A stretch of DNA of 64,000 bases. It comes from Megalonaias nervosa (Eukaryota; Mollusca; Bivalvia; Unionida; Unionidae). The position numbers were made by a program, and so were the translations under genes. Below the pieces are notes generated by a model. That model worked only from the letters and a program-made list of their open reading frames with translations, searched no databases and was not told the DNA's origin. The stretch spans positions 116,998 to 180,997 of the forward strand of contig JAECUM010001904.1 of the NCBI GenBank assembly GCA_016617855.1, read 5' to 3'. This document shows, piece after piece, positions 29,963 to 41,352 of the stretch. How positions within the stretch are numbered: the stretch's first letter is position 1; each line of letters opens with the position of its first letter.

Positions 29963-30360
29963 TTATTCTAAATCCCTGATTACATCAACACTGACTTTGT
30001 CACCGTCGTCAAATACTTCATTATAGATTTTTACTATCATGCTGAATTCTTCATCGGATATTCTACCATCGTTGAACGACGACGAGATCAGCGATGATAG
30101 TTTTGAATATGCTGTTGTTGCTGTATGTAATTTTACCACATGCTCGTGTAATTTTGTGTTCGTGCATGTATCTATCTTCTTTGCAATAATATTAAAAATA
30201 CCCGCGATAGTTGCGGATGAAACGATAATCGTTACGACGATCGCACTGACGGTGTCAACGTTGACAATATTACGCCAGTTCCAGCAATGAGCGCAGAAAC
30301 TGAATAATCAACTATGTCAACGACAACCACGCGTCTTCGATATGTGTTTTTACTTTTATT
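29963..30360 (-). pseudogene. TM2 copy B, N-terminus deleted
   Basis: The two-helix membrane protein is recognisable from RRVVVVDIVDYSVSALIAGTG to a tail close to NDGRISDEEF, with a frameshift near 30240. About 40 N-terminal codons present in A and C are missing. Confidence 0.5.
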
Positions 30361-30379
30361 GTGTAATGATTATACTATA

Positions 30380-31373
30380 TTAAGTAATTAATTGAGGTGT
30401 TTCAGCTACAAATTCCAGACATCACCAGTAAGACGCTGTGGCTAATTTTTTATCAGATGATTCCAACATGAACGTTTCTTCGGTATCTTTATTTAACACT
30501 ATGGACACGGTTCCAGAAAAATCATCGGTTGAATGACGCCATAGATACGTGGCAAATATCCTAAATTATGCAGAACTAAATACGGACAGCCTGTACACGC
30601 CAGTTACTTCTGCGGTATGTTTGATAGTGTTATCGCTTGGTGCCCACGTTCATGATCCTAATGATACTGTGTACACGATATTGTTAATTTGTTTGTGTGG
30701 AATTTTAGCGAGATTAGTTTTATTCATGATATTAGGAATTCCACTGACAATATCGTTGATTCTCGTGTTTATATCGATGAGATTTATATCAACGGTTGGT
30801 GGACTTCCAAAGAAATCTTCAGCGGTTTTATTAAGTTTTTGAAAACTTTTACGAGTATTTAAAAACATATTTACATGAACGTCATACTTGGTTCGTAGTG
30901 TATTTATTTTATCATCAGTAGGAATATTTTTATCATCCACATATTTCTTTGTTGCGGCATCTTCATCACCTGTTGGTTCTCTTAAAGCAACGATTTTATT
31001 TCCATTCATGTTGAGTTCACCTGTCACTGTATCACCGGCGGATTTTAAACGATCAGCGGCACTTTTCTTAATTTCATCTCTGATAGTTGCGATTGATACA
31101 TTTGAGTCTCTGATTCTACGACAGTCAGTAAATACTGGAATATTGTCCGTGGTAGCACCAAGAACTCTACGAATGATATCGATCCACTTAATATTACTCG
31201 TCTTCTAAAAAACCGAATTTATCCTGAAAAATAACAACTTCATCTCGGTCAACTCAAGACAAGTTCATAATATCAGCAAGATCGTCTTTGGTGGCATATT
31301 TTGATAGATCGATATCTTCTTTCTTCTTGCCAGTGAAAGCACTAGTAGAAGATCTTCCATAAATATCAACCGT
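30380..31373 (-). pseudogene. FIB copy B: fibre pseudogene
   Basis: Best seen in 30650-31027 (TGELNMNGNKIVALREPT then DAATKKYVDDKN, then a coiled stretch). The start ATG has become ACG (31371-31373), and frames change near 30650, 31030 and 31210. The head part before the TAA at 30380 matches copy C (ETPQLIT ending). Confidence 0.6.
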
Positions 31374-31389
31374 TATATGATTAGCGATT

Positions 31390-31800
31390 ATTTAAAACAG
31401 AACTCGCCTGTGCACCAGTGTACGCGTGTACAGTTTTATGAGGTGGGTTTTTTTTTATGTTGATACAGCATCAAGTACTGCCAGTGTTTCACGGCCACAT
31501 ATCGGCGGGTCGGTTATTTTTTGTGTTGGTAACGTTGAATACCAGATTGGAATATTTTGAACTCTGTCGATGTATTTTAAAAATTCTTTTGGTGGCGCCA
31601 ACCCATACGAAATAAACAATTCCACGTGGATGAATTGCATATGCAACCCAGTGAGTACCACGACCAGAGCCTTTATCGAGATTAATAATACCTGTTTCAA
31701 TCAGATTGGGATTTTTCGGAAATTGATCACGCATAAAAACACCTCTGAAATTCTTTATATTTAGTTGCTTAGCAGCATAAAGTAAATCAAAGTTAGACAT
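31390..31800 (-). pseudogene. PRO copy B: adenain-like protease pseudogene
   Basis: Opens at ATG 31800 as MSNFDLLYAAKQLNIKNFRG, intact where A and D have a one-base loss. GTHWVAYAI (His) is kept. Near 31605 the frame shifts before the Asp region. PPICGRE (Cys) is kept in the other frame (31455-31700). Not functional. Confidence 0.6.
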
Positions 31801-31808
31801 CGGGAAAA

Positions 31809-32264
31809 TCAACGAGTCCCTGGAATTCTTAATCCTTTCCCGTATCGAGTCCCTGGAAGTCTCAGACCGTGACCTCTTCATTTCCTTTTTCTTAATCCTT
31901 GTACAGTTGCTATCTTCAGCGCCATTTCAGCAGCTTTCCAACTGCACCTAACACAGCAGCTTTTGCAACAGCTGGAGCGGCAGCAGCTATTAACGCTGGG
32001 ATAGCTGCAAGAAGTGGAAATATCCCACCAGTCTTAACGATGTCGCTGATAGCACCCGCTGAAAGATTTACTCGTATACCTTTCTTTGATTGCTTAGCTT
32101 CATTGAAATGCTTGAACTGGCGTTCTGTCAGAGATAATTTATTTTGACCACCTGAGATTTGTTCTTGTTTTAATATTTTTTGTTCCACATCGCTTCGCTG
32201 ATGCTGACTGAAGAATTTTAATCTGACTAAGAGTCAGAATGACACTAACGTGATGATATGGCAT
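31809..32264 (-). pseudogene. SP copy B
   Basis: The middle (31916-32188) keeps LSLTERQFKHFNEAKQSKKG, LSAGAISDIVKTGG and IFPLLAAIPALIAAAAPAV. The frame breaks near 32190 and 31930. The tail keeps a GLRIPGT before a TGA at 31809. Confidence 0.55.
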
Positions 32265-32284
32265 TTATGATATATTTTTGACTT

Positions 32285-33423
32285 CTAAATTAATACTTGC
32301 ATATTTTCAACTGGAGCATCAACGACACTCATGCGACCACCAACACCTTCAAGTAGCATTGTTTTATCGCTGAGTATAACGTCGCTTGCTCTGTAATTAT
32401 CAATAGCTCCTCGCGTCACACGAGCTCGAAAATGTATGTCAACGACAGACTGTCTAAACAAATCCAAATGTTCCAACGAAAAATAATAAATCGGGTACAG
32501 CGTTGTAAAATCTAGCTGTGATATTTGTAAACCAGTATCAACATTTTGATCACGCCCCATAAACGACATCAATCGATGATATGCACGCGCCACATAATTT
32601 TGCTCGAAATTCAACAATATATCCTCCGATGGTTCTTGATGTCCATTTATTCTCAGTGAAACCTCGGAAACACCGAGCTTGTCAAATATCATTGTACTAC
32701 GTGTTTGATCGTTTACTCGTGCAGCATCTTGAAGCGCAACGAATATATGTCGCGGCGCAAAGATACCCTGTTGTGATGCTATCTGCCATGTAAATAAACC
32801 ATTAATTGTGCTTTGAAAAGCATCTGTGGTTGTTGTTAACCATGATAGCGTCGACTTACCGCCGCTGCCCATGAAAGTGAGTAAACGATCTTCTTCATAT
32901 ATCGCTGGAGTCATTACTCGCATCCACAATCAAAGCTTTGTCAGAATTAACTTACCAGCATCACCGGCGGGTCGCCACATTGCATCATCGTCGGTTGCTT
33001 TTCGTACGAGTACAATTATATGTTTGGCTCCAAAAATAACATTTCTAACGTGTCTGCAGAATCCAAAAATATGTGATAGTGGAATCGCGCAAGAAAATCT
33101 TCTGCTTCCACCCTGCAACATTGCTCGACGTGATCTAAATCCTAAGTTGAAATCTGGATCGTCATGATGCCATTATTAACAAAACCAACACTAATATCAG
33201 CTCCATAGTCAGTATTATCTGCTTTTAAAATTTCACCTTCTACTTCGATGAATGCTTCAGCGGGTAAGAAATATCTACTTGAATCTTGAACTTGTAATTC
33301 GATTCGTCCACGCTGACTTGGCTGTCGTGCGTCGTAAGAATAATATTGATAATCACGCACAGACTCATCCTTGAGAACTGGCGCATCCATGTCAAATGCG
33401 GGATCAGGTACACGTTTGAACAT
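32285..33423 (-). pseudogene. MCP copy B with an internal deletion
   Basis: The N-terminal part (33142-33423) and the C-terminal part (32285-33121) are both recognisable. Against element A about 100 codons are missing between GFVNNGIM and the LGFRSRR region, and a stop lies at about 32930 (TKL, then a stop, then WMRVMTP). The C-terminal half is otherwise open, ending in VDAPVENM. Confidence 0.7.
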
Positions 33424-33437
33424 ATTTATGTTATTGG

Positions 33438-33883
33438 TCATCGTCTAATACGAAGATCACTTCCTGCCATCAGGTTTGTGCTATATGTTTTTCCTTCTCA
33501 TCGGCTAACTCTGCTAGTTTTTGATTTGCGGTTTGATTTGTTATTTTACTAACACTTGCAGGCATCACTTCAGTGCTGGATAATTTTACTGGTGGGGGTC
33601 GGACTATTTGTGGTCTGCGTACTAATCGTAATAATCTATCCTTGATTGCAGAAAATGCTTTACTAGCAACGTCACCAGCAGCGCTAATACCTTTTTCACG
33701 AATAACCTCAATAGCTTTCATTCCTAGTTGCTTTGCGATTGGTATTGCTTTTGGGGCTATTCTTCTAAATAAACCCTGAATGACATCACCAGATCCATCT
33801 CCGTAAAATGTCTTGTATACAGGTAATCTTGAATTTACCACCCTGACCATAGTTTGTCCACGTTGAGCAACATGTATGATCAT
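33438..33883 (-). pseudogene. pX copy B
   Basis: ATG 33883 starts MIIHVAQRGQTMVRVVNSRL. Same helices as in A (LFRRIAPKAIPIAKQLGMKA, AFSAIKDRLLRLVRR). Open to 33470; the conserved C-terminal LMAGSDLRIRR lies in the next frame, ending at 33438. It may have been nearly functional until recently. Confidence 0.55.
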
Positions 33884-33909
33884 CTATTATAATAATTATA
33901 TCTAACTGA

Positions 33910-35094
33910 TTAATCACTGTGATAATCATCGGTGATTTCATTAATGAGGGACCGATATTCGCCAACGTCCATAATACCACCTGTAAATAATCGTTGACAA
34001 ATTGATGAGATTTCGTTGATAATTTCAGAAGAATTATTACCAGCTCGTTTTCCACCGATTAAAATTTCTAATCTATCTACGTCGGCAAGGATATTACCGG
34101 GACAAGCAACAAGGCCACTTCCTCGAGTATTCATACCACTTCCAATTGCACCTTTATCAGTATCACTTTTATCGGATCTTAATAAAATAGCAAGGATACC
34201 TGGGGTTCCTTCTGGAGAATAAAATACGTCATCACTGGATGGTGAAGTAGATAATTCTTCTTCTCGTGGTTGTGGTGATAATAATTATTGTTGTTGTCGT
34301 CTTGCTGATGATGGTGATAGTTGTTGCAGTTGTTGTCGTCGTTGTTGTGTTCGTTGTTCTAATTCCTCTTATCGTCGTTGTACTCGCTGTTTTGGCGATA
34401 GCGATGATGATTGTTGTTGTTGTCGTTGTTGTTGTCGTTGTTGTTGCATTATTATTCGTTGTTGTTCTGGTGGTAATTGTATAAATGAAATATATTCATA
34501 TATTGCATGTATATATTCTATATATCTTGGATCGCTGTTTCGAGCTTGATCAACGTTATGGTTTATGCAAAATATCCATTTGTACCAAGTTTTGCGACCT
34601 ACAAGATCATCGGCGTATTCAGGTTTTAAAAATTGTCTTCGATCATCATAACCTCTCACAGCAGTCACAACTAATTGTTTAATATTTTTGATTTGTCTGA
34701 TATTATTAACAACATCTTCGACAAATTTATCAGCCAAAGTAACCCTAGATCGTGCTTCTGATTCTCGTTGAGTATCACCTTCCGCTTGATCTATTTCTCG
34801 AGTTGGCTGAACCGCAGCTAATTTCTCCAGAAGTTCTCGTAGAATTTTTTTTTTCTTTTTAGTTCGTTCCGCTATTTTTTCAGTTGATTCAGCGGTCTTT
34901 TTCAACATGGGAAGAACACCTTCAGTAGTCTTCGTGATAGGCTTAAATAATTGCTCTGCGGATTCTGTAAATTCTTCTTGTGTTTGTTGACGCTCTTGTA
35001 ATTTTTGCTTAACACTATTATGAAGCGGAAGATATTTCTGTATCGCTTCTAGACGCTCTCGAGCTAATCTTGCTGAATGAGCTTCACCGAACAT
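33910..35094 (-). pseudogene. EG copy B, expanded Gln/Thr tract and frameshift
   Basis: From ATG 35094 the frame reads MFGEAHSARLARERLEAIQK, through the middle module (LLKPEY-like FLKPEYADDL, TWYKWIFCI) to 34369. A CAA/CAG-derived tract (34264-34470) then breaks the frame. The C-terminal block VDRLEILIGGKRAGNNSSEIINE is read at 33910-34134. The gene begins 37 bp inside the terminal repeat. Confidence 0.65.
34264..34470. repeat. CAA/CAG-type trinucleotide tract in EG copy B
   Basis: On the plus strand this is a run of GTTGTT, GTCGTT and GATGAT triplets. In the EG frame it encodes Gln/Arg or Thr runs. It corresponds to the short Gln-rich linker of element A and has grown by slippage. Confidence 0.85.
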
Positions 35095-35130
35095 TATTGA
35101 TATAATAATGAACGATCTTTTTAAATCGAC

Positions 35131-35324
35131 AGCAACAGGGAGGGTGCGTCCACATGTATATGTGATTTTTTGGGTTGCTATATTCAAAAATAAAGGCTCT
35201 ATGGAACTGTTTATGTTCGTACTCCCTTTGTTTCAAACATAATCTTTTTTAGCCCTTGTAGGAACCCTTATTTTTCCAAAATAAAAGCTCTACAAAACGT
35301 GATCTGTTCACCCTCCCTGTTGCT
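35131..35324. repeat. Terminal-repeat unit at the right end of copy B
   Basis: 194 bp from AGCAACAGGGAGGGTGCG to TTCACCCTCCCTGTTGCT. The interior has inverted words (AAAATAA.GGCTCTA near 35193 and its counterpart near 35280). Its reverse complement resembles 60121-60287 (TTTGTAGAG..CTTATTTT...AAGGGTTCC), the unit of copy E. Confidence 0.8.
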
Positions 35325-35460
35325 ACATGATTCAATTCAAAAACTTTTTTTTCATCGGCGCAAGCTACTCCACACGGATTTATCACAATAAATTTACATA
35401 ATCCTAGGTCGAGGTATCGTATAAGTCTTGATAAAATCTTTGGATAAAAGAAACCCAGAC

Positions 35461-35642
35461 CAGCAGAGAAGGTGTGAACAATAAGTAGATTGTCTAGGTG
35501 AGTAAAGAAACACGCGTGGAACGAAGGTCAAAAATGAAGTAACCCAACTGGTGGGGATTTATAAGGTTGTTGACTATTGAGACATATTTTGTTTTAATAA
35601 GTAACAATCCAAGCAAATTTTCTGTTCACCCTCTCTGCTGCT
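35461..35642. repeat. Second terminal-repeat unit, mirror of 46194-46371
   Basis: Runs from CAGCAGAGAAGGTG to TTCACCCTCTCTGCTGCT. Its reverse complement aligns with 46194-46371 along the whole length, including TGCTTGGATTGTTACTT and GAAGTAACCCAA. It stands alone, 136 bp from the copy B unit, with no element gene attached on its right. Confidence 0.8.
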
Positions 35643-36632
35643 TTCAGACTATAGTTTAAGCTCGATTTAGTTGGACTTGATGTTGTTACTGAATGGGATG
35701 GAATGGGATGGCCATGTCAACATGTGATAAGTCAGCTGTGAGACCGCAACTGTAATTAACAGCCACCATATTACTTACATCAACATACAGTGTTGACAAC
35801 AACTTTCTTGGGCAAATAAGTCTGTTGTAATATTTGTTTCACTGATGTTTTGTTACACTGATACAGAGCTATGGACTTATACAAGTGCTATCTCCCTGCT
35901 GTTATTAGCACATGGTTAATAGTTGGCCTAGACTGGACATCAGAAGACGTCACTGTCCTGTGCCTTAAATATATGGTTCCAACATGCAAATCTTAGTGAC
36001 GTCATCAATAAATATATGGCTCCCAAACTACCCGAGTTAAGATCTGTCGCACTTTGCACCTTCACACAAGTCTACTACTCCCCGTGCCACCGTTGTAATA
36101 TATGCTCCAGTATAAAACAGTGTTTTAGAGTAACAACAATAGTACATAGAAAACTCAGATTTACAGGGAAAATGAGACAAAAACTCATTTTATCATTCCT
36201 AGAGGTTTTCTTATATTTATTATGATTTTGATTGGGGGAGAGATTTTGTCTCGAAAACAAAATTAATAAAATTTGGGGAAAATGATGGTATTATAATAAA
36301 ATTGCTTACTTGTTAGTAAAACAAAATAGTTTATCAGATTTAGCTTATGACCAGTTTTTAAAAAATTAATGACCAATGTGCATATGCATCCATCATAACT
36401 CATTTCTCGAAAGGTGCAAATAATTGTAGACAAAAGACAAAGTTACAGGAGAAGATTTTAATTTCAATTTATTATCATTCTTACCTTTATCTTCAAATGA
36501 GCTAAATTATATAGGTCAGATTAAGTTAAATATCAACATTCTGTTTAAGGTTTATTGAAAATTTGCTTTTAAAGTAAAATTGCTTTAATCATCATTTAAG
36601 ATCATAGTACTTTGATATATAGCAAATGTTGT
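35643..36632. other. Non-coding host DNA
   Basis: No gene seen. GGGATGGAATGGGATGG near 35695 is a short tandem repeat. Confidence 0.5.
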
Positions 36633-36880
36633 TGTTGTTCTAGGGTTTAACGCCATTCTTCAGCACAAGATAGGCTATGCATGGCGGCCAGTATAACTGG
36701 TGGAGGAAGAACCATGGAAAACCCTGGGAAGGACCACCGACCCAAGGGAAGCAACTGACAAGCTTTCTCACGTATCCACATTAGCCGAACCTGAGACTCC
36801 AACCCACGCAGACAGATGTGAGACTGCAGTGATCCGGAACGGTGAGCGCTTTAGACCGCTCAGCCACTCGGGGCCCCTAA
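36633..36880 (-). mobile_element. SINE family 1, copy 1
   Basis: Nearly matches 38470-38712. On the minus strand it starts GGGGCCCCGAGTGGCTGAGC, with an A-box-like GTGGCTGAGCGGTCTAAAGC and a weak B-box-like GGTTGGAGTCTC, as in Leu/Ser-type tRNA-derived SINEs. The other end is the TTGTTGTTGTT/AACAACAAC tail (36630-36640 on the plus strand). Confidence 0.65.
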
Positions 36881-37900
36881 AATAAATGTAAAGGATGCTG
36901 ATACAACTATGAAATGTATCATAAAAATATTTGATTCTTGCAAATATGCGCATATTACAATAACAAAAAACCACCTCAAAAAATCGGTTACAACAGCTCC
37001 TCATGGAACTTAAGAATTCATTACAGTATTCTAAACAGCGTTACTGATGTAGGTGTCAGCTGTCTGTCACATTGAAATCACATGTTTAGTAGCTGTTTTA
37101 GGCAGAGGATGGTTTGCCTCATCGAAATAGTAACTAAGGACTTTGATGAGAACTTTACTGATTCAAAACAGGATAATTAGTGAAATGAATTTTTTATGCA
37201 AGTAATGTTTTTGTCATTGAGAGATTCAATCTCTTGAGAACTGAGAGTTTATGACGTGGAGTCAAAACGGTGCATCATCAAAATGGACTATGATGATACT
37301 GTTATAGTATCTGCTGTTTTTTAGACCATGCTTTTTCATGTATAAAGCACATAAATATAGCTGCAATATCGAAACATATACATCATAGTGTTAGGAACGA
37401 TTTAAATTACAGCCTTTGAGAAGACACATATTATAATATGCCCTTGAAATTTTGTAATTAACTGTCAAAGACTCTTTACTTTGGAAATCTATTGAGAACC
37501 CTGCCCCTGTGTGCAAGAAAGGCATACCTTGTCAAAACGGTGACATGATTGTTTCTGCCCTGAGATTCCGTATCCATATCTTGTGTAGAATCAAATGAAT
37601 AGTTGTTATTACTTATGCAGTATTTAGTGTATTATTATGACTAGCTTTATTTGAATTTTAAATGATGTTCATGAATTACGTAGTTGTCCCATTGAAGACC
37701 CCGTTAAGTGGTCAGTAAAGAATTGAATTTTAGAGGCGCTGGCTGCATTGCTGTTTTAGAAATTAGAAATTAATGCTTAAATGATGGACTACTATAGTAT
37801 TATTGTTGCTAACTGGTACCCTAGTCCTACTGTGTAAGATGTCGCCCCTGATATGTATAGTGGAATTAGGGGTGTTTATTGTCTTACTTCCTGAACAAAC
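36881..37900. other. Non-coding host DNA
   Basis: No gene or repeat recognised. Confidence 0.5.
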
Positions 37901-38320
37901 CGTGCCGGTGGCCAAGTGGTTAGAGCGTCTGCCTCGGCGGGAGATCATTGGTTCGAACCCCGGCAGAGTCATACCAGAGACTTTTAAAAATGGTACTAGT
38001 AGCTGCCTCGCTTAGCAGCACACAGCATTAAGAGGTTAGTGCTAGCACTGGTTGTCCTTGTGTCAGGATAATTGATTGCAGGGCCGGTCTTAGGCTGCTT
38101 GGACCGATTTTAAGTTCAATATAATATAAAACGTGTTTGCAAGTTTATTTTCAAATGCTTTGTTCACCCCGACAAATTGATCCAAATCCGGCCGCACGTT
38201 TGCTAAGGCCAGTGCTGTGTGACTGGGTGGGACAAGATGCTACATGTATGTAGCATGATTCCCTAGTGCTAGACATCGCTATAAACTGTCTCACTACAGA
38301 CATCATAGCGATATGACTGA
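37901..38320 (+). mobile_element. SINE family 2, copy 1
   Basis: The head is tRNA-like: TGCCGGTGGCCAAGTGGTTA carries box A, and GGTTCGAACCCC at 37950-37961 is box B. The body (ATGGTACTA..AGCTGC, AGCATTAAGAGGTTAG, GACTGGGTG, CCTAGTGCTAGACATC) is shared with 45946-46193. Between 38078 and 38195 it has about 115 bp that copy 2 lacks. Confidence 0.75.
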
Positions 38321-38469
38321 AAAGTTTTTTAAGCTACATTAAAAATTCAAATCACACCCACACGCACGTTTCTTAAACAATTTCTGCTGCATATATGTTC
38401 CATTATCTAATTGTTTTGGTCATACTGTAGTTAACATGATGCCTTTTTCCTCGTGGAAGTATATCCAGA

Positions 38470-38712
38470 CAGTTGTTGTTGTTGCAGGGTTTAATGCCAT
38501 TTTCAGCACAAGATAGGCAATACATGGCGGACAGTATGAATGGCGGAGGAAAAACCCGGGAAATCCCCAGAAAGAAACACCGATCCAAGAGAATCTATTG
38601 GCAAGCTTTCTCACATACCCACATTGGTCGAACCTGAGACGCGAACTCACGCAGACAGAGGTGAGACGGCAGTGATCCATAACGATGAGCACTTTAGACC
38701 ACTCGGGGCCCC
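38470..38712 (-). mobile_element. SINE family 1, copy 2
   Basis: Second copy of the 36633-36880 repeat, with the same GGGTTTAA.GCCATT, AGCACAAGATAGGC, CAAGCTTTCTCAC and CACTCGGGGCCCC blocks. It has lost about 10 bp of the A-box region (CCGCTCAG is missing). Confidence 0.65.
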
Positions 38713-41168
38713 ATACCCAGACAGAATCAAGTAGTTCAGTTTTTTTTTACAAGTTTTTGACCACCAAAAGTTATTTGTCATTTTGTTGATAGAAAATTTA
38801 CGCTTAGTTCAAACATATTGGGCATATCTCTGCTTCCATAACTCATCCATCTACTGAAATGATGGTCAACACATTTTGAAATTCAAACTACTTTATTTTA
38901 TCTATATACTTCTCTAAGGAGAAAGGCAGCAGTGTAAAGTTTGTATGATTAACACAATTAGAATCAAATCTGAACAGTTTTATCAATATGGGCTGTCTGG
39001 TATGAGAGATATTCTTGAAAACTTGTCATTGTTCTTGACTGCCGATAGATTAGGCTATAGATTAGTGATTGTTCAGGCAGTACATGGACCCTCCACCAGT
39101 ATATATCAGGGGTGATACCCTACATGGTATGACTGACTGGTACCCTAGTATCAGCTTCTTATAATGCTTCTAACTTCTGTTGCATAGTAAAAACGTAAAT
39201 GGGTTGTTGATACAACCAAAGACTGATTATCCTGACTCCTTGGAAGATATCAACATTGCGCTTGATCAATGGTCCTTCAAATAATGAAATGGTGTAAGGC
39301 ACATAGTTAGTATATAGATGACATTCAGCTTGTTAAAATTCCAGTTAAATGGTTTAAATATGATTATTTTGATTTCGATGACTTCATTTTGCATATTGCT
39401 CATTCATTTTTGTTCCCATTGCAATCCTGTATTTCCCATTATTATTAAAAATAGCTGGACGGAAGATGTCATTGTGTCTGTCTGATTATTCTGCAGTGTT
39501 GTTTTGTTCGTTCACATGTCTTTTTGCTGATATTTAACCCAGATATGTATCATAGCTATACAGAGTGTCATGTACAGCGAAACATTTTCTGTCTAATGTG
39601 TTTTACGTATCTGATATGTAGTTTTCTTAGCTTCAAGAAATATGATGATGAAACTATATGCAGATATGCATTATGGTTCACCAATTTCACATATCTGATA
39701 GGTCAGATCATAGCAAGATATAAGACATATATCAGGTCTGGTTACCTTGTTATTGCATTTGTGATAATGAAAACAATTGGCAAGTATCCAGTTCTTACAT
39801 TTTATTTAATAGAAAATATATTTGAAGATTTATTCTTACAGATGTTATTGAAAACCATCAGGATGATCTTAAAGCATGACTGAAAAATCCTCTCAGTTAC
39901 AAGATTAAATATTTCTCTACTTGACCTCAAGTCACTTTTATCATTTTCTTAAAACAAACCTTATACCTAATGGACAATAACCTTCTAGAAAGATCCTGAT
40001 GTTTACAAAATAAAAATGTTAGTTATTAATAGAAAGCAGAACCTGGACTATGTGAATTACACTAAGGGAATTTCAAAACCTAGACCTAGACCCAAATAAA
40101 CATATTTACTTCTTCTGTTAATAATGTTCCTGATATTAAGCTCATACACATAGAGAATATTTTAGCTATGTATTATTTGTTTACAAAATAAAATTTAAAA
40201 AATGTCAATTCAGGTCAAGCAGAAGATGAACTCAATTTTGGTCAAGGTCAAGTCCAACATACAATGTTAGATTACAATAGCATGTAATGATATACAAAAT
40301 TAAAAAAAAAACAAAAAAAACTAACAAACAATGCAAATTAAATTTATATAACAGCGGAATTTATGTAGGTATTTCATTAAACTTGATGTCCCTGGGGTTT
40401 AGCATTTGAAATAAATTGATGTGCAATGCTTTAAAAAAAAAACAACCCCAAAACCAGATGCGATCATAAAAACCACTAAGGTTGTGAATTACTTTCTTGA
40501 TGATTACCACAAACAACCAATTTTAAGATCCCATGATGATCCATACTGGAAAACGAGCGCAGGTGTTAAGGATATCCACTTAGTAATATCTATAAGTTGA
40601 AATTACATGATTATGACATGTTATCTAAATGTATCATATTAGATTGCTTGGACCTTTTGTTGTATCCAGATAATTATATTTCAGATCATTAGAGCACCAG
40701 CAGAATTTTTATTTTTACATATCACAAGTTTTTCACATGAAAATAAAGAAATCACTTTTCATACTAACATCTGTAATTTCAAGATTGTTTAAAAAGAAAA
40801 TCGGTGATAACATTATCCCAGCATATTAAACTGAGTTCATTCTATATCAAATCTAATTGTTCCAGTATATCTAAGTCATATTTAGTTAATGACACGTTAT
40901 TCCTTTTTCGATTTGATGTGTTCGTAGAGATGTTAACAATTAAACTTGTTTACTTTCTTTTACTGGATACAAATCATATACTATATGGCTGTAATGCTGA
41001 GGTTAAAAATTTTACATAATGTTTACTACGCTTGTAGATGATATTCATTGGTAGCTGTTGCTGTTAAAGCAAATTATTAGTATGTTCCGATAATATATTT
41101 GTCAGTGTGAACTCAAGATCCTAATTTTAATGTTTCCTATTGTCAGTGTTGGTTTCTTTACATTGCTT
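38713..41168. other. Non-coding host DNA
   Basis: No supported gene. A 119-codon open frame at 39524-39883 is hydrophobic with no family resemblance, and is probably chance in AT-rich DNA. A-runs lie near 40300 and 40434. Confidence 0.5.
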
Positions 41169-41352
41169 AAGGTTCTTCCATTTAAACATACATGGTACCC
41201 AGGGAAGGCAGTGTTTTAAAACTATATGCCAGGGTAGTTTGATTTCACAGAGTTCATATTGAAATGAGAAAATTTTAAATTGCATCTTTGGGTGAGTAAC
41301 CACTTTAAAAATGCCTTCCCTGGGTCCATTGTATGTTTTAATGGAACAGGCC
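41169..41352. repeat. Foldback (MITE-like) repeat
   Basis: The left arm (AAACATACATGGTACCCAGG then GAAGGCA) pairs with the right arm (TGCCTTCCCTGGGTCCATTG then TATGTTT). Arms are about 45 bp with a few mismatches, and the loop is about 95 bp. No coding capacity. Confidence 0.65.

Larger units (their letters stand above)
24880..35324 (-). mobile_element. Element copy B: decayed relative of element A
   Basis: Gene order from right to left is EG, pX, MCP, SP, PRO, FIB, TM2, PEN, (XG inverted), HNH/ZR on the plus strand, and PH, as in element A. The right end is a terminal-repeat unit (35131-35324). The left end is cut by the MITE inside PH. Nearly every gene has frameshifts, stops or deletions, and the (TA)n in HNH shows long neutral drift. 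Confidence 0.75.

Noticed and set aside
34266..34484. Val-rich 72-codon plus-strand frame
   Set aside because: Antisense reading of the CAA/CAG triplet tract of EG copy B.
37903..37965. Possible tRNA gene (6-bp acceptor-like pairing, boxes A and B)
   Set aside because: It is the head of a repeated SINE (second copy at 45946) and too short for a full tRNA.
39524..39883. 119-codon hydrophobic frame in host DNA
   Set aside because: No family resemblance, no supporting context; likely chance in AT-rich DNA.
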